The notes beneath the pieces were generated by a model. The model was not told the origin of the DNA, made no database searches, and saw nothing but the letters and a program-made list of their open reading frames with translations. Positions 34,115 to 43,290 of a DNA stretch of 64,000 nucleotides are shown in pieces. The DNA comes from JAVKFF01 sp040226215 (GTDB taxonomy: Bacteria > Pseudomonadota > Alphaproteobacteria > DSM-16000 > Inquilinaceae): NCBI GenBank assembly GCA_040226215.1, contig JAVKFF010000231.1, forward strand, positions 53,112 through 117,111, written 5' to 3'. Each line of letters starts with the position of its first letter. Within the stretch, counting starts at the first letter, position 1. A program made the position numbers and the translations under genes.

Positions 34115-35218
34115 ATGACCGCCAAACCCACCTTCGGCGTTGACACGGTGCGCAGCCAGATCGTGCACATCCTTTCCGGATGGGGCATGGCCGACGCGCG
34201 AGCTCAGGCGACGGCCGACGTGCTGATCGACTGCGACCTACGCGGCATCGACACTCACGGCATCTCCCTGCTCGCCCTGATCGGCGGCTGGGTGAAGGCC
34301 GGCGGCTACGACCTTGCCGCCGAGCCCGAGATTGTCTCCGAGGGGCCGACCCACGCGCTGATCGACGCCAAGGCGGGCCTCGGTTTCGCGGTTTCCGTCC
34401 AGGCGACGCGCCTGGCAGTGGCGAAGGCGAAGGCGAGCGGCATCGCCGCGGTGACCGTGCGCAACTCCCACCATTTCGGCGCTGCCGGGTACTACGCCCG
34501 CATCGCCGCACGCGAGGGCGTGGTCAGCCTGGTGGCAACCTCGACCAAGGTGGTCTGCGTGGTGCCGCCGGGCGCCAGCGAGCCGGTGCTGGGCACCAAT
34601 CCGCTGGCCTATGGCATTCCGCGCGGCGACGGCGAGCCCATCGTCTTCGACATGGCGACCTCAACCGCCGCCGGCAACAAGGTGCGCCTGCACCAGTTGA
34701 ACGGCACGCCGGTGCCGGAGGGCTGGGTCGTGGATGGCGACGGCAAGACCGTCACCGACCCGGAGGCGGCCTACCGCCTGGTCTATCAGGCCGGCAAGGG
34801 CGGGCTGACGCCGCTCGGCGCCACGCCCGTGCTGGGCAGCCACAAGGGCTACGGCCTCGCCCTGCTCGTCCACTTTCTCGGCGGCACCCTGTCCGGCGGC
34901 CGCTTCGCCGGCTCGCGCCGGCCGGACGGCGACCCGGACCGGGGCGACGATATCGGCCATTTCTTCCTGGCGATCGACCCGACGATCTTCCGCGGGACCG
35001 AGGCGTTCCTCGCCGATGTCGAGGAGGTCGAGGAGGCCTTGCGCGGGACGCCGCCGGTCGACCCGGCGCGGCCGGTGCTGCTGCCGGGCGACATCGAGGA
35101 GCGGATCAGCGCCGAGCGCCGGGCGGGCGGCATTCCGCTGGCGCCGTCGCTGATCGAGCAGCTGCGCGCGCTGACCGGCGAACTCGGCGTGCCCTTCCTG
35201 CTCGACCGCACGTCATAA
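34115..35218 (+). CDS. Ldh2/malate-lactate dehydrogenase family oxidoreductase
   Basis: 367 residues of the NAD(P)-dependent family unlike classical Rossmann LDH. Motifs: IDTHGISLL with the catalytic His, VTVRNSHHFGAAGYYARIA, TNPLAYGIPRGD and HKGYGLALLVHFLGG. It interconverts 2-hydroxy and 2-keto acids such as ureidoglycolate, sulfolactate or diketogulonate. It starts 27 bases after the hydrolase gene. Confidence 0.92.
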   Translation: MTAKPTFGVDTVRSQIVHILSGWGMADARAQATADVLIDCDLRGIDTHGISLLALIGGWVKAGGYDLAAEPEIVSEGPTHALIDAKAGLGFAVSVQATRLAVAKAKASGIAAVTVRNSHHFGAAGYYARIAAREGVVSLVATSTKVVCVVPPGASEPVLGTNPLAYGIPRGDGEPIVFDMATSTAAGNKVRLHQLNGTPVPEGWVVDGDGKTVTDPEAAYRLVYQAGKGGLTPLGATPVLGSHKGYGLALLVHFLGGTLSGGRFAGSRRPDGDPDRGDDIGHFFLAIDPTIFRGTEAFLADVEEVEEALRGTPPVDPARPVLLPGDIEERISAERRAGGIPLAPSLIEQLRALTGELGVPFLLDRTS

Positions 35219-35263
35219 GCGCTTCCACGGGGATTGAGATCCACCAGATTTTGGGGAATTGAC

Positions 35264-36175
35264 ATGGTACGCGTAGAACCCACCGGCGACATTCTCGGCG
35301 CCCGCATCCACGGCCTCGACCTCTCCCGTCCGGTCGCGGACGACGATTTCGAGGAAGTGCTCAAGGCGCTGGGCCATCACGGATTCATCTGCTTTCCGGG
35401 GCAGGACATCACGGCCGCCCAGCAGAAGGCGTTTTCCGAGCGTTTCGGTTCGCTGGAGATCAACGTCGCCGGCACCTATCAGGAGCCGGGCATACCGGAA
35501 GTGATGATCCTCTCCAACATCGTCGAGGACGGCAAGCCGCTGGGCATCGCCGACGCCGGCCAGGACTGGCACACCGACATGTCCTACAGCGCCATGATCG
35601 CCTTCGTGAACGTGCTCTACGGCATCAAGATCCCGCGCCGCGACGGCAAGCCGCTCGGCGGCACCAGCTTCGCCAGCATGCACGCCGCCTATGACGACCT
35701 GCCCGAGGACGTCAAGCAGCGCATCGACGGCTACACGGCGACCCACGACTTCAACAAGTTCTGGGAGATGATGCGCCGCGAGAAGGGCAGCACGCGCCCG
35801 CCGCTGACGCCCGAGCAGCGCGCCAAGAAGCCGCCGGTCAGCCATCCGATGGTGTTGATCCACCCGATCACCGGCCGCAAGGTGCTCTACGCCAATCCCG
35901 GCTACACGGTGCGGGTCAACGAGCTGCCGGAGAAGGAGTCCGACGAGCTGCTCGACTACCTGTTCCGCCACCAGCTCGACCCGAAATACCAGGCGACGCA
36001 CCGCTGGACCGAGGGCGACGTGCTGGTCTGGGACAATATCGGCAATCTGCACAACGCGGTCGCCGACTACCGGCCCGACGAGCATCGCCTGATCAAGCGC
36101 TGCCAGGTGATGGCCGACTGGATCTTCCAGTCGCCGATGGCCAAGGCGAACGGCGCCGACCGGGTGTTTTCCTGA
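35264..36175 (+). CDS. TauD/TfdA-type Fe(II)/2-oxoglutarate dioxygenase
   Basis: 303 residues from MVRVEPTGDILGARIHG. The iron ligands are in DWHTDMSY (His and Asp) and NLHNAVADY (distal His); the Arg for 2-oxoglutarate lies in EHRLIKRCQV. It hydroxylates its substrate using O2 and 2-oxoglutarate. A second member of the family is encoded on the other strand at 40934. The partner flavin reductase next door is not required by this chemistry. Confidence 0.93.
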   Translation: MVRVEPTGDILGARIHGLDLSRPVADDDFEEVLKALGHHGFICFPGQDITAAQQKAFSERFGSLEINVAGTYQEPGIPEVMILSNIVEDGKPLGIADAGQDWHTDMSYSAMIAFVNVLYGIKIPRRDGKPLGGTSFASMHAAYDDLPEDVKQRIDGYTATHDFNKFWEMMRREKGSTRPPLTPEQRAKKPPVSHPMVLIHPITGRKVLYANPGYTVRVNELPEKESDELLDYLFRHQLDPKYQATHRWTEGDVLVWDNIGNLHNAVADYRPDEHRLIKRCQVMADWIFQSPMAKANGADRVFS

Positions 36176-36196
36176 AGTCGAGGAGCGAGTAGCGGC

Positions 36197-36814
36197 ATGT
36201 TCTATACCGAGGCGGAGGGCCACCCGCTGCCCTTCGATCCGTTCAAGGCGATCATCGCGCCGCGGCCGATCGGCTGGATTTCGTCCCTCGACAGCGAGGG
36301 CCGGCCGAACCTGGCGCCCTACAGCTTCTTCTGCGCCATCGCCAGCAAGCCGAACATGGTCGGCTTCACCAGCGATGGCCTGAAGCACTCGGTGCGCAAC
36401 ATCCGCGACACCGGGGAGTTCGTCTTCAACCTGTCGACGATGGAGCTGCTGCACGAGATGAACGCGACCTCCACCGAACTGGAGGACGGCGAGGACGAGT
36501 TCTCCTTCGCCGGGCTGGAGGCCGCCCCTTCGGCCCTGGTGAAGCCGCCCCGGGTGGCCCGCGCGGCGGCGGCGCTGGAGTGCAAGCTGACCATGTTCAG
36601 CGAGATTCAGGACCTGAGCGGCGAGGGCATCGACCGCTGGCTGGCGATCGGCCAGGTGGTCGCCGTCCACATCGACGACCGCTTCATCAAGGCTGGCCGC
36701 TTCGATACCGCCGCGGCCCAGCCGCTCGGCCGCTGCGGCTATCGCGACTACGCCGTGGTCGACGAGATGTTCGAGCTGTTGCGGCCGACCGATCCGGGCC
36801 GGGTGATCCGGTGA
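36197..36814 (+). CDS. flavin reductase/FMN-binding split-barrel protein
   Basis: 205 residues with the flavoredoxin pattern: IIAPRPIGWISSLDSEGRPN, LAPYSFFCAIASKPNMVGF and the NIRDTGEFVFNLST motif. It binds FMN and may reduce free flavin for a partner oxygenase or act itself on the substrate. Its stop overlaps the GTG of the next gene. Confidence 0.9.
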   Translation: MFYTEAEGHPLPFDPFKAIIAPRPIGWISSLDSEGRPNLAPYSFFCAIASKPNMVGFTSDGLKHSVRNIRDTGEFVFNLSTMELLHEMNATSTELEDGEDEFSFAGLEAAPSALVKPPRVARAAAALECKLTMFSEIQDLSGEGIDRWLAIGQVVAVHIDDRFIKAGRFDTAAAQPLGRCGYRDYAVVDEMFELLRPTDPGRVIR

Positions 36815-37854
36815 GGCTCTATCGGCTCCGCAGCGGCGCGCCCGATCGGCTGGTTCTGGAGGACGCGGCCGAGCCGCAGCCTGGACGCGGCCAGATTGTG
36901 ATGCGCATCCACGCCGTCTCGCTGAACTATCGGGACCTGATGGTGGCGGAGGGCCGCTACGCCCACGGTTCGGTGGCCGACGGCCTGGTGCCGTGTTCCG
37001 ACGCGGCGGGCGAGGTAATCGCGGTCGGCGAGGGCGTCGACCGGGTGGCCGTCGGCGACCGGGTGGCCGGGCTGTTCATGGGCCGCTGGCTGGGCGGCCC
37101 CTACGAGGAGCGCTACGGCGCCTCCGCACTGGGCGGCTCGACCGACGGCGTGCTGGCCGAACAGGTGCTGTTCGACCAGGAGGCCGTCGTCCGCATTCCC
37201 GACCATCTCGACTACGCCGAGGCGGCGACATTGCCTTGCGCGGCGGTCACCGCCTGGAACGCGCTGTTCGGCGGCACGCCGCTGCTGCCCGGCGAGAGCG
37301 TGCTGGTCCAGGGGACCGGTGGCGTTTCCCTGTTCGCGCTCGCCCTCGCCAGGCTGGCGGGAGCGGTGGTGATCCAGACCACGACCTCGCCCGGCAAGGC
37401 GGAGCGCGCCCGCGCGCTTGGCGCCGACGAGTTGATCGTCATCGAGCCGGACGGCGACTGGCCGCAGGCGGTGCTCGACCTCACGCAGGGGCGCGGCGTC
37501 GACCATGTGGTCGAGGTTGTCGGCGGTGCCAATGTCGCGGGTGCGGTCCGGGCGGCGCGCAATGGCGGCGCGGTCCACCTGATCGGCGCGCAGGCGAGCG
37601 GCAGCATCGATCCCACGGCGGTGCGCCGGCGCAACATCGTCCTGCGCGGCATCTATGTCGGCTCCCGCAACCATTTCGAGGCGATGAACCGGGCGATCGC
37701 GCGCGCCCGGCTGCGCCCGCTGATCGACCGCAGCTTCCCGCTCGCGGCCGCTGCCGAGGCCTATGCCCATCTCAAGGCTCAGGCGCATATGGGCAAGGTC
37801 GTGATCGACGTCTCGGGCGAAGCCGCGGGCAGGCGCCAGGCCGATCCGCGCTGA
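36811..37854 (+). CDS. MDR family alcohol dehydrogenase/quinone reductase
   Basis: 347 residues from GTG 36811 (GTGA overlap). GroES-like part with LNYRDLMVAEGRY and VPCSDAAGEVIAVGEGV, then a Rossmann part with VLVQGTGGVSLFALALARLAGA. The usual catalytic-zinc Cys/His set is not complete, so it fits the zinc-independent quinone-reductase side of the family. Followed at once by the AbrB-type gene. Confidence 0.9.
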   Translation: MRLYRLRSGAPDRLVLEDAAEPQPGRGQIVMRIHAVSLNYRDLMVAEGRYAHGSVADGLVPCSDAAGEVIAVGEGVDRVAVGDRVAGLFMGRWLGGPYEERYGASALGGSTDGVLAEQVLFDQEAVVRIPDHLDYAEAATLPCAAVTAWNALFGGTPLLPGESVLVQGTGGVSLFALALARLAGAVVIQTTTSPGKAERARALGADELIVIEPDGDWPQAVLDLTQGRGVDHVVEVVGGANVAGAVRAARNGGAVHLIGAQASGSIDPTAVRRRNIVLRGIYVGSRNHFEAMNRAIARARLRPLIDRSFPLAAAAEAYAHLKAQAHMGKVVIDVSGEAAGRRQADPR

Positions 37855-38907
37855 ATGAAACGCCTTCTCGAGCCCGCCAATCTGCGGCGGATCGCCCTTC
37901 TGCTCGTCCTCTCCATCGCCGCCGGCGCGGCCGCGGCGGAGGCCGGCATTCCGCTCGCCTGGATGATCGGCCCGATGCTGGTGGCGACGCTGCTGGCCGC
38001 CACCGGCTGGACCGTCGCCATTCCACACTACACCCGTGGTTCCGGCCAGATCGTGGTGGCCTGCGCGGTCGGTCTGCACATGACCAGCGTGGCGCTGGGT
38101 CAGGTGATCGCCCTGTTCCCGGAGATGCTGGTTATCGCCGTCGGCTCGGGCCTGCTCGCCTGCGCGATGGCGCCGGTGCTGACCCGGATCGCCCGTGCCG
38201 ACCGGGTGACCTCCTTCTTCGCCTGCGTGCCGTGCGGGCCTTCGGAAATGGCGCAGCTGGCCGAGCAGGGCGGCGGCAACGGGCCGCTGGTCGGCTTGTC
38301 CCAGAGCCTGCGCATCGCGCTCGTCGTGCTGATCGTGCCCAATGTGCTGATGGCCGGGGCCGACCCGACGGCCCTGCCGCCGTCAAGCGACGACCTGTTC
38401 GCCTTCGATCCGCTGGTGGGCGTGACGCTTGTTCTCGCCGTCGGCGTGGCCCTGCTCTGCCAGCGAATAGGGGTGGTCAGTCCCTTCTTCCTCGGCCCTC
38501 TCACCCTGGCGACGGTGATCGCCGCCACCGGGTCGGTGGAACTGCCATTTCCGAGGGCGCTGATCTATGTGGGACAGCTCCTGGTCGGGCTGTCGCTCGG
38601 CCTCAGCTTCACCCGCGAGCTGCTGCGCCTGGCGCCGCGCTTCATCCTCTGCTCGGTCGCCATCACGCTGACCATGATCGTGCTGTGCTCGCTGCTGGCC
38701 TGGGCGATCGCCGCCATCGACGGCTTCCCGCTATCGACCATGATCCTCGCCGCCGCGCCCGGCAGCGTCACCGAGATGTCGCTGACCGCCGAGGCGCTGG
38801 GGCTGGGCGTCGCGATGGTCACCGCGTTCCACGTGGTGCGGCTGTTCATCATCCTGCCGCTGTCGCCGCTGGCGCTCAGGCTGATTCCGCAAGACCGGGC
38901 AGGGTGA
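37855..38907 (+). CDS. AbrB family membrane protein (PF05145 type)
   Basis: 350 residues with roughly ten hydrophobic helices and the duplicated AbrB family pattern (AGIPLAWMIGPMLVATLLAA; CVPCGPSEMAQLAEQ; AAAPGSVTEMSLTAEAL). The family is often labelled ammonia-monooxygenase-like but is better regarded as a putative transporter. Its first base follows the stop of the dehydrogenase directly. Its 3' end overlaps the convergent LysR gene by 32 bases. Confidence 0.9.
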   Translation: MKRLLEPANLRRIALLLVLSIAAGAAAAEAGIPLAWMIGPMLVATLLAATGWTVAIPHYTRGSGQIVVACAVGLHMTSVALGQVIALFPEMLVIAVGSGLLACAMAPVLTRIARADRVTSFFACVPCGPSEMAQLAEQGGGNGPLVGLSQSLRIALVVLIVPNVLMAGADPTALPPSSDDLFAFDPLVGVTLVLAVGVALLCQRIGVVSPFFLGPLTLATVIAATGSVELPFPRALIYVGQLLVGLSLGLSFTRELLRLAPRFILCSVAITLTMIVLCSLLAWAIAAIDGFPLSTMILAAAPGSVTEMSLTAEALGLGVAMVTAFHVVRLFIILPLSPLALRLIPQDRAG

Positions 38908-39802
38908 GGGGCGGCGGGTCGGCCGCCGCCTGACGGATCGCCTCGATCACCAGGAGGGCGGCCGGGCTCGGCTCGCGATGGCTGAGGCGGACCGCCCCGA
39001 AGGCGCGGCTCAGCACCATGGACGGACGGCAGGGCAGGGCGACGACGTGCGGGAAATCGCCGGCGAGGCGGGCGGGCAGGTAGGAGAGGTGGCGGCCGTC
39101 GGCCAGCAGGTGGCGGATCAGCTGCATCGACGATGTCTCGATGCGCGGCACCGGCGGGCTCAGCCCGATCGAGACGAAATGCGCCTCCACCCACTGTCTG
39201 ACGGCACCGCGGAAGGTCGGCATGGCCCAGGGAAAGGTCGCGGTCTCGGCCAGGGGCACTGTGCGGCCGTCGGCCAGCGGATGGTGGCGGTTGGCCACAA
39301 CGGCGAAGGGATCCTCGCCGATGCGCTCGACCAGCAATGTCTCGCTGGTCTGGATCGGAATGGTGCAGACGGCGAAGTCGATGCGCCGCTCGCGGACCTG
39401 CTCGATCAGGCTCTCCGACACGCCCTCGACGATGCCCAGGCGCAGATCGGGGTTGCTGACGGCGAGGCGGGCGGCGGCCGTGGGCATCAGGCCGGCGGCG
39501 ATGCCGGGGCTGAGCCCGAAGGTGACGAAGCCGCCGACGGCGTCGCGGATGCGCGCCAGCTCGTCGCGCGCGAGGTCCATCTCCATGACGATCAGGCGCG
39601 CGCGCTGGGCCAGCGCGTGGCCGTAGATGGTCGCCACCAGGCCGGTCGAGCTGCGCTCGAACAGCGCCGTGCCGAGCGTGTCCTCGAGCCGCTGCAGCCG
39701 CCGGCTCAGGGTCGGCTGGGAGACGTGCAGCATGCCGGCGGCCTTCTGGATGCTACCCGCCTCGTAGGCCGTCAGGAAGGAATGCAGCAGATCGGGGGTC
39801 AT
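38876..39802 (-). CDS. LysR family transcriptional regulator
   Basis: 308 residues, HTH at 1-60 (AAGMLHVSQPTLSRRLQRLE). Last gene of a minus-strand operon behind the enolase-superfamily gene (37-base gap). It may control both that operon and the convergent TRAP/dioxygenase operon. The 3' ends of the two operons overlap, so the transcripts are partly antisense to each other. Confidence 0.92.
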   Translation of the reverse strand: MTPDLLHSFLTAYEAGSIQKAAGMLHVSQPTLSRRLQRLEDTLGTALFERSSTGLVATIYGHALAQRARLIVMEMDLARDELARIRDAVGGFVTFGLSPGIAAGLMPTAAARLAVSNPDLRLGIVEGVSESLIEQVRERRIDFAVCTIPIQTSETLLVERIGEDPFAVVANRHHPLADGRTVPLAETATFPWAMPTFRGAVRQWVEAHFVSIGLSPPVPRIETSSMQLIRHLLADGRHLSYLPARLAGDFPHVVALPCRPSMVLSRAFGAVRLSHREPSPAALLVIEAIRQAAADPPPLTLPGLAESA

Positions 39803-39839
39803 GGGCCGGACGGGCGCTCCCGGGCGGGCGGGTGCCCGG

Positions 39840-40937
39840 TCAGCCGTCGACCTTCAGCCTCTCCAACGCCTTTGGCGAGACCTCGAGGCCGAGACCGGGC
39901 TTCTCGCCCAGTGTCAGCCGTCCGCCCGCCGGTTGCAACGGCTCCTCGAACAGCGCGTCCCACCACGGCGTGTGCTCGACCCAGGCGCCGGTGCGCTGGG
40001 CGCCGAGCAGCTGGGCCTGAACCTCGGGCACGATGTGCACGGAGATCGGCCGGTCGGCGATATCGAGAACCGCCGCCGCCTTCAGCCAGGGGGTGATGCC
40101 GCCGATGTGGTGGACGTCGAGGATGGCGTGGTCGACCGCCTCGACCAGCTCGTTCACCTGGGACAGGGTGGAAACGCGCTCGCCGCCGGCCACGGTCAGC
40201 AGCGCCTGCTCGCGCACCCGCTTCAGATCGGCCCAGTTGCCGTCGCGCACAGGCTCCTCGTACCAGAAGAGGTCGGCCTCGCTATCGGCCATCATGCGGG
40301 CGAGACGGATCGCCTCGTCGACGCGCATTGACCACAGCGCGTCGGTCATGATCTTCGCCTCGGGCCCCACCGCCTGGCGCAGGGCGACGGCGCGGGCCAC
40401 ATCCTCCGCCGGTGGCCGCAGGCCGAGCCGCAGCTTCATGGCGTCGAAGCCGCGCGCGATGATGGCGGCCCCCGCCTCCTGCAGCTCGTCGATCGAGAAG
40501 TGCCGCCAAAGGCTCTCGCTGGCATAGGCCGGCACGGTGTCGCGGAAACCGCCGAGCAGGCGCCACAATGGCAGACCGGCGGCCTTGCCGGCGATGTCCC
40601 AGAGCGCGATGTCGATCGCCGCCAGCGCCATGGTTGCCGCGCCCTCGTGCAGCAGGTCGACGGTCCAGTTCCACATGCGGTCGTAGAGGAAGGCTCTGGC
40701 CAGCGCATCCTGCCCGGCGAGGCGACCGGCGAGGTCCTCGACGATCTTGCCGATCGCCGCCATCTGCACCGCGCTCTCGCCCGTCACGTAGCCAAAGCCG
40801 CTCGGCCCGTCCCTGGTGTGCACCAGCACGACCAGGCTGACGAAGCGGGTGCGGGCGCCGAGGAACGGATGGACGATGGGCGGATCGAGCGGCGTGGCGA
40901 CGAGATGCGTCTCGATGCGGTCGATGGCGAGGCTCAT
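39840..40937 (-). CDS. mandelate racemase/muconate lactonizing enzyme family protein
   Basis: 365 residues. The strand-two motif is Lys-x-Arg (AMKLRLGL); metal ligands are Asp (KIMTDALW), Glu (FWYEEPV) and Glu (VAGGERVS), and a general-acid region is SVHIVPEV. The N-terminal capping domain includes PFLGARTRF. It probably acts on a hydroxy acid by proton abstraction. Its start overlaps the dioxygenase stop by four bases. Confidence 0.9.
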   Translation of the reverse strand: MSLAIDRIETHLVATPLDPPIVHPFLGARTRFVSLVVLVHTRDGPSGFGYVTGESAVQMAAIGKIVEDLAGRLAGQDALARAFLYDRMWNWTVDLLHEGAATMALAAIDIALWDIAGKAAGLPLWRLLGGFRDTVPAYASESLWRHFSIDELQEAGAAIIARGFDAMKLRLGLRPPAEDVARAVALRQAVGPEAKIMTDALWSMRVDEAIRLARMMADSEADLFWYEEPVRDGNWADLKRVREQALLTVAGGERVSTLSQVNELVEAVDHAILDVHHIGGITPWLKAAAVLDIADRPISVHIVPEVQAQLLGAQRTGAWVEHTPWWDALFEEPLQPAGGRLTLGEKPGLGLEVSPKALERLKVDG

Positions 40938-41830
40938 GCCGCCACCGGCCTGTCATCGACATTGCGCAAGGTCGTTCGGTGCATGTGGCGGCGCAGCGGC
41001 AGCTCGAAATCCCCGGTCGCCTTGTGCAGGCAGGAGCTGTTGTCCCACATCACCACGTCGCCCACCTGCCAGCGGTGCCGGTAGACGAATTCCGGCTTGA
41101 CCACATGGGACTCGAGAAAGGCGATCAGTTCGTCGGATTCCGTCTCCGGCAGGCCGACCACCCGGGCAACGACACCCTCGCAGAGATAGAGGCATTTGCG
41201 GCCGGTGCGGGGATGGATGCGCACCAGGAAGTGCTCGATGTCGCCGGAGTTGAGGTTCTTCAGCGCCGTCTGGGAAGCCTGGCCGGTGGGCTTGTCGATG
41301 TCCTTGTTAGTGCGCTGTCGGAACTCGAGATACTTGTCGGTGCTGAAGATTGCCGTCAGCCCATCGAGCCGGGCCTTCATCTCCTGCGACAGCGCGTCAT
41401 AGGCCGCCGCGGTGCTGGTGAAATAGGTGTCGCCCAGCGGCTCGCCATCCTGCACCGGCACCTCCAGCGCATGCAGGATCGAGCCGCGCGGCGGGTTGTG
41501 GGTCAGCCACATGTCGGTATGCCAGTAGCGCCCGGCATCGGCCATGCCGATCGGCTCGCCGTTCTCCACGATGTTGGAGATGACGAAGATTTCCGGCCAC
41601 TGCTTGTGGTTGTACTGTTCCAGCACGTAGCGGTCGAGCGGGCCGAAGCGGCGGCTGAAGGCGATCTGCTGTTCCGGCGACAGCTTCTGGCCGCGGAACA
41701 CGACGACGCCGTAGCGGTCGTAGGTTGCCTCGATCTCCGCGAAAGTCGCGTCGTCGATATCGCCGGCGAGGTCAACGCCGCGGATTTCGTGCCCTAGCGG
41801 GGCGTCGGTATGCACGATTTCTATGCCCAT
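40934..41830 (-). CDS. TauD/TfdA-type Fe(II)/2-oxoglutarate dioxygenase
   Basis: 298 residues. Iron ligands in YWHTDMWL and CLHKATGDF; Arg for 2-oxoglutarate in RRHMHRTTLRN. It is a paralogue of the enzyme at 35264 (shared IVENGEPIGMADAG against IVEDGKPLGIADAG). First gene of a minus-strand operon with the enolase-superfamily gene and LysR. A perfect palindrome lies upstream at 41913-41929. Confidence 0.93.
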   Translation of the reverse strand: MGIEIVHTDAPLGHEIRGVDLAGDIDDATFAEIEATYDRYGVVVFRGQKLSPEQQIAFSRRFGPLDRYVLEQYNHKQWPEIFVISNIVENGEPIGMADAGRYWHTDMWLTHNPPRGSILHALEVPVQDGEPLGDTYFTSTAAAYDALSQEMKARLDGLTAIFSTDKYLEFRQRTNKDIDKPTGQASQTALKNLNSGDIEHFLVRIHPRTGRKCLYLCEGVVARVVGLPETESDELIAFLESHVVKPEFVYRHRWQVGDVVMWDNSSCLHKATGDFELPLRRHMHRTTLRNVDDRPVAA

Positions 41831-41912
41831 GGCCTTGGCGTCCCTCCATCATTATTCCGATCCAGGCTAGGGCCGGGGCCATCTAAACCGAAGTACCCAT
41901 TGTGGCATTGGG

Positions 41913-41929
41913 TATACGCAATGCGTATA
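41913..41929. promoter_or_regulatory. perfect 17-bp palindrome, likely operator
   Basis: TATACGCAATGCGTATA has 8-base arms around a single A. It lies between the FMN oxidase stop (41932) and the dioxygenase start (41830) and is much more AT-rich than its surroundings. It is probably the operator of the dioxygenase operon. Its form fits GntR, TetR or LysR sites. Confidence 0.6.
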
Positions 41930-41931
41930 TC

Positions 41932-43158
41932 TCAGGCGCGATCCGGATGGGCGAACAGGATGTCCGGTCCGATCTCCGCCACGCTGTTGAGGCCGAGCAG
42001 CGCCAGGTCGCGGTCGAGTTCGGTCCTCAGGATGTCGGCGGCGTGCACCACCCCGGCCTCGCCGGCGACTACCGCGGCGTAGAGAAAGGGACGGCCGACC
42101 AGAACGAGGCGGGCACCGAGCGCCAGCGCCTTGACCACGTCGGTGCCACGCCGCACGCCGCCATCGAGCAGCACCGGCAGGTCGCCGGCACGGCTGACGA
42201 TCCCGGGCAGCGCGTCGAGCGGCGCCACCGCGCCGTCGAGCTGGCGGCCGCCATGGTTGGAGACGACGATGGCGTCGGCACCGCGCGCCTTGGCCTCCGC
42301 CGCGTCGTCGGGATGCAGGATGCCCTTCAGGATCAGCGGCCCCTGCCAGCGCCGCCTGATGTGATCGACATGGCGCCAGTCGAAATGGTCGCGTCGGGCG
42401 AAATCGCGCACGGCCCGGCGCGAGATGATCGGCGCGCCGCGCTCGCCAAAAGCGTTCTCGAAATGCGGCATGCCGTGCCGCAGCAGTGTGCGTGCGAAGG
42501 TGCCGAGAAGCCAGCGCGGCCGGACGAGGCCGTCGAACGCCAGGCGCGGCGTCGGTCGAAGAGGCGCGGAAAAACCGGCGCGGACGTGGTTCTCCCGGTT
42601 GCCGCCGACCGCGAGGTCGACGGTCACCAGCAAGGTCTCGTAGCCGGCGGCGACGGCACGGTCGAGCAGGGCATCGATGCGCGCGATCTCGCCCGGCAGA
42701 TAGGCCTGGAACCAGGTGCCGGGCGCGGCCCGGGCGACGTCCTCCAGCCGGATCAACGAAGCGCCGCTCAGCGCCGCGGGGATGCCCATGGCCCGCGCGC
42801 CGCGAGCCAGCACGATGTCGGCGCGATAGGCCGACATCGCGGCCATGCCAAGCGGCGCGATGCCGAAGGGCGCGGCCCAGCGCTGCCCCAGGAACTCGAC
42901 CGCGGTGCTGCGGCCGGAAACGTCGCGCAGCACCCGGGGCTGCAGGGCGTGCTTGCCGAAGGCCGCCCGGTTGGCCGCCAGGGAGCGGTTCTCCTCCGCT
43001 CCACCGGCGGCGTAGCCGAACAGGGGTCGCGGTAGCCGGCGCCGCGCCAGCGGCTCGAAATCGTCGAGTGCCAGGACCCGGCGGGCGAGCCGGGGCGGCA
43101 CGCCCTTTCGCGCCTGTCGTTCGAAGCCGACGACCCGCGTCTCGCTCTCGCCGTCCAT
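41932..43158 (-). CDS. FMN-dependent alpha-hydroxyacid oxidase/dehydrogenase
   Basis: 408 residues with the lactate oxidase/LldD barrel: PFGIAPLGMAAMSAYRADI, ILKGILHPDDAAEAKARGAD, the active-site SNHGGRQLDGA and VLLDGGVRRGTDVVKALALGA for the FMN phosphate. It oxidises a 2-hydroxy acid to a 2-keto acid. It precedes the dioxygenase operon on the same strand by about 100 bases, but the palindrome between them suggests separate control. Confidence 0.92.
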   Translation of the reverse strand: MDGESETRVVGFERQARKGVPPRLARRVLALDDFEPLARRRLPRPLFGYAAGGAEENRSLAANRAAFGKHALQPRVLRDVSGRSTAVEFLGQRWAAPFGIAPLGMAAMSAYRADIVLARGARAMGIPAALSGASLIRLEDVARAAPGTWFQAYLPGEIARIDALLDRAVAAGYETLLVTVDLAVGGNRENHVRAGFSAPLRPTPRLAFDGLVRPRWLLGTFARTLLRHGMPHFENAFGERGAPIISRRAVRDFARRDHFDWRHVDHIRRRWQGPLILKGILHPDDAAEAKARGADAIVVSNHGGRQLDGAVAPLDALPGIVSRAGDLPVLLDGGVRRGTDVVKALALGARLVLVGRPFLYAAVVAGEAGVVHAADILRTELDRDLALLGLNSVAEIGPDILFAHPDRA

Positions 43159-43290
43159 CGCAGCGCCTCTCCCGTCGCGGCGAGCCTGTCATTCGCCGTC
43201 ATCTCGTGGTCTAAAACGGCCTGGAGCCTGGCTCGCCGGGAATGGAACACGCACAGGCCAAGCGCATTCAGGAAGGATGGTTCGAGAGAC

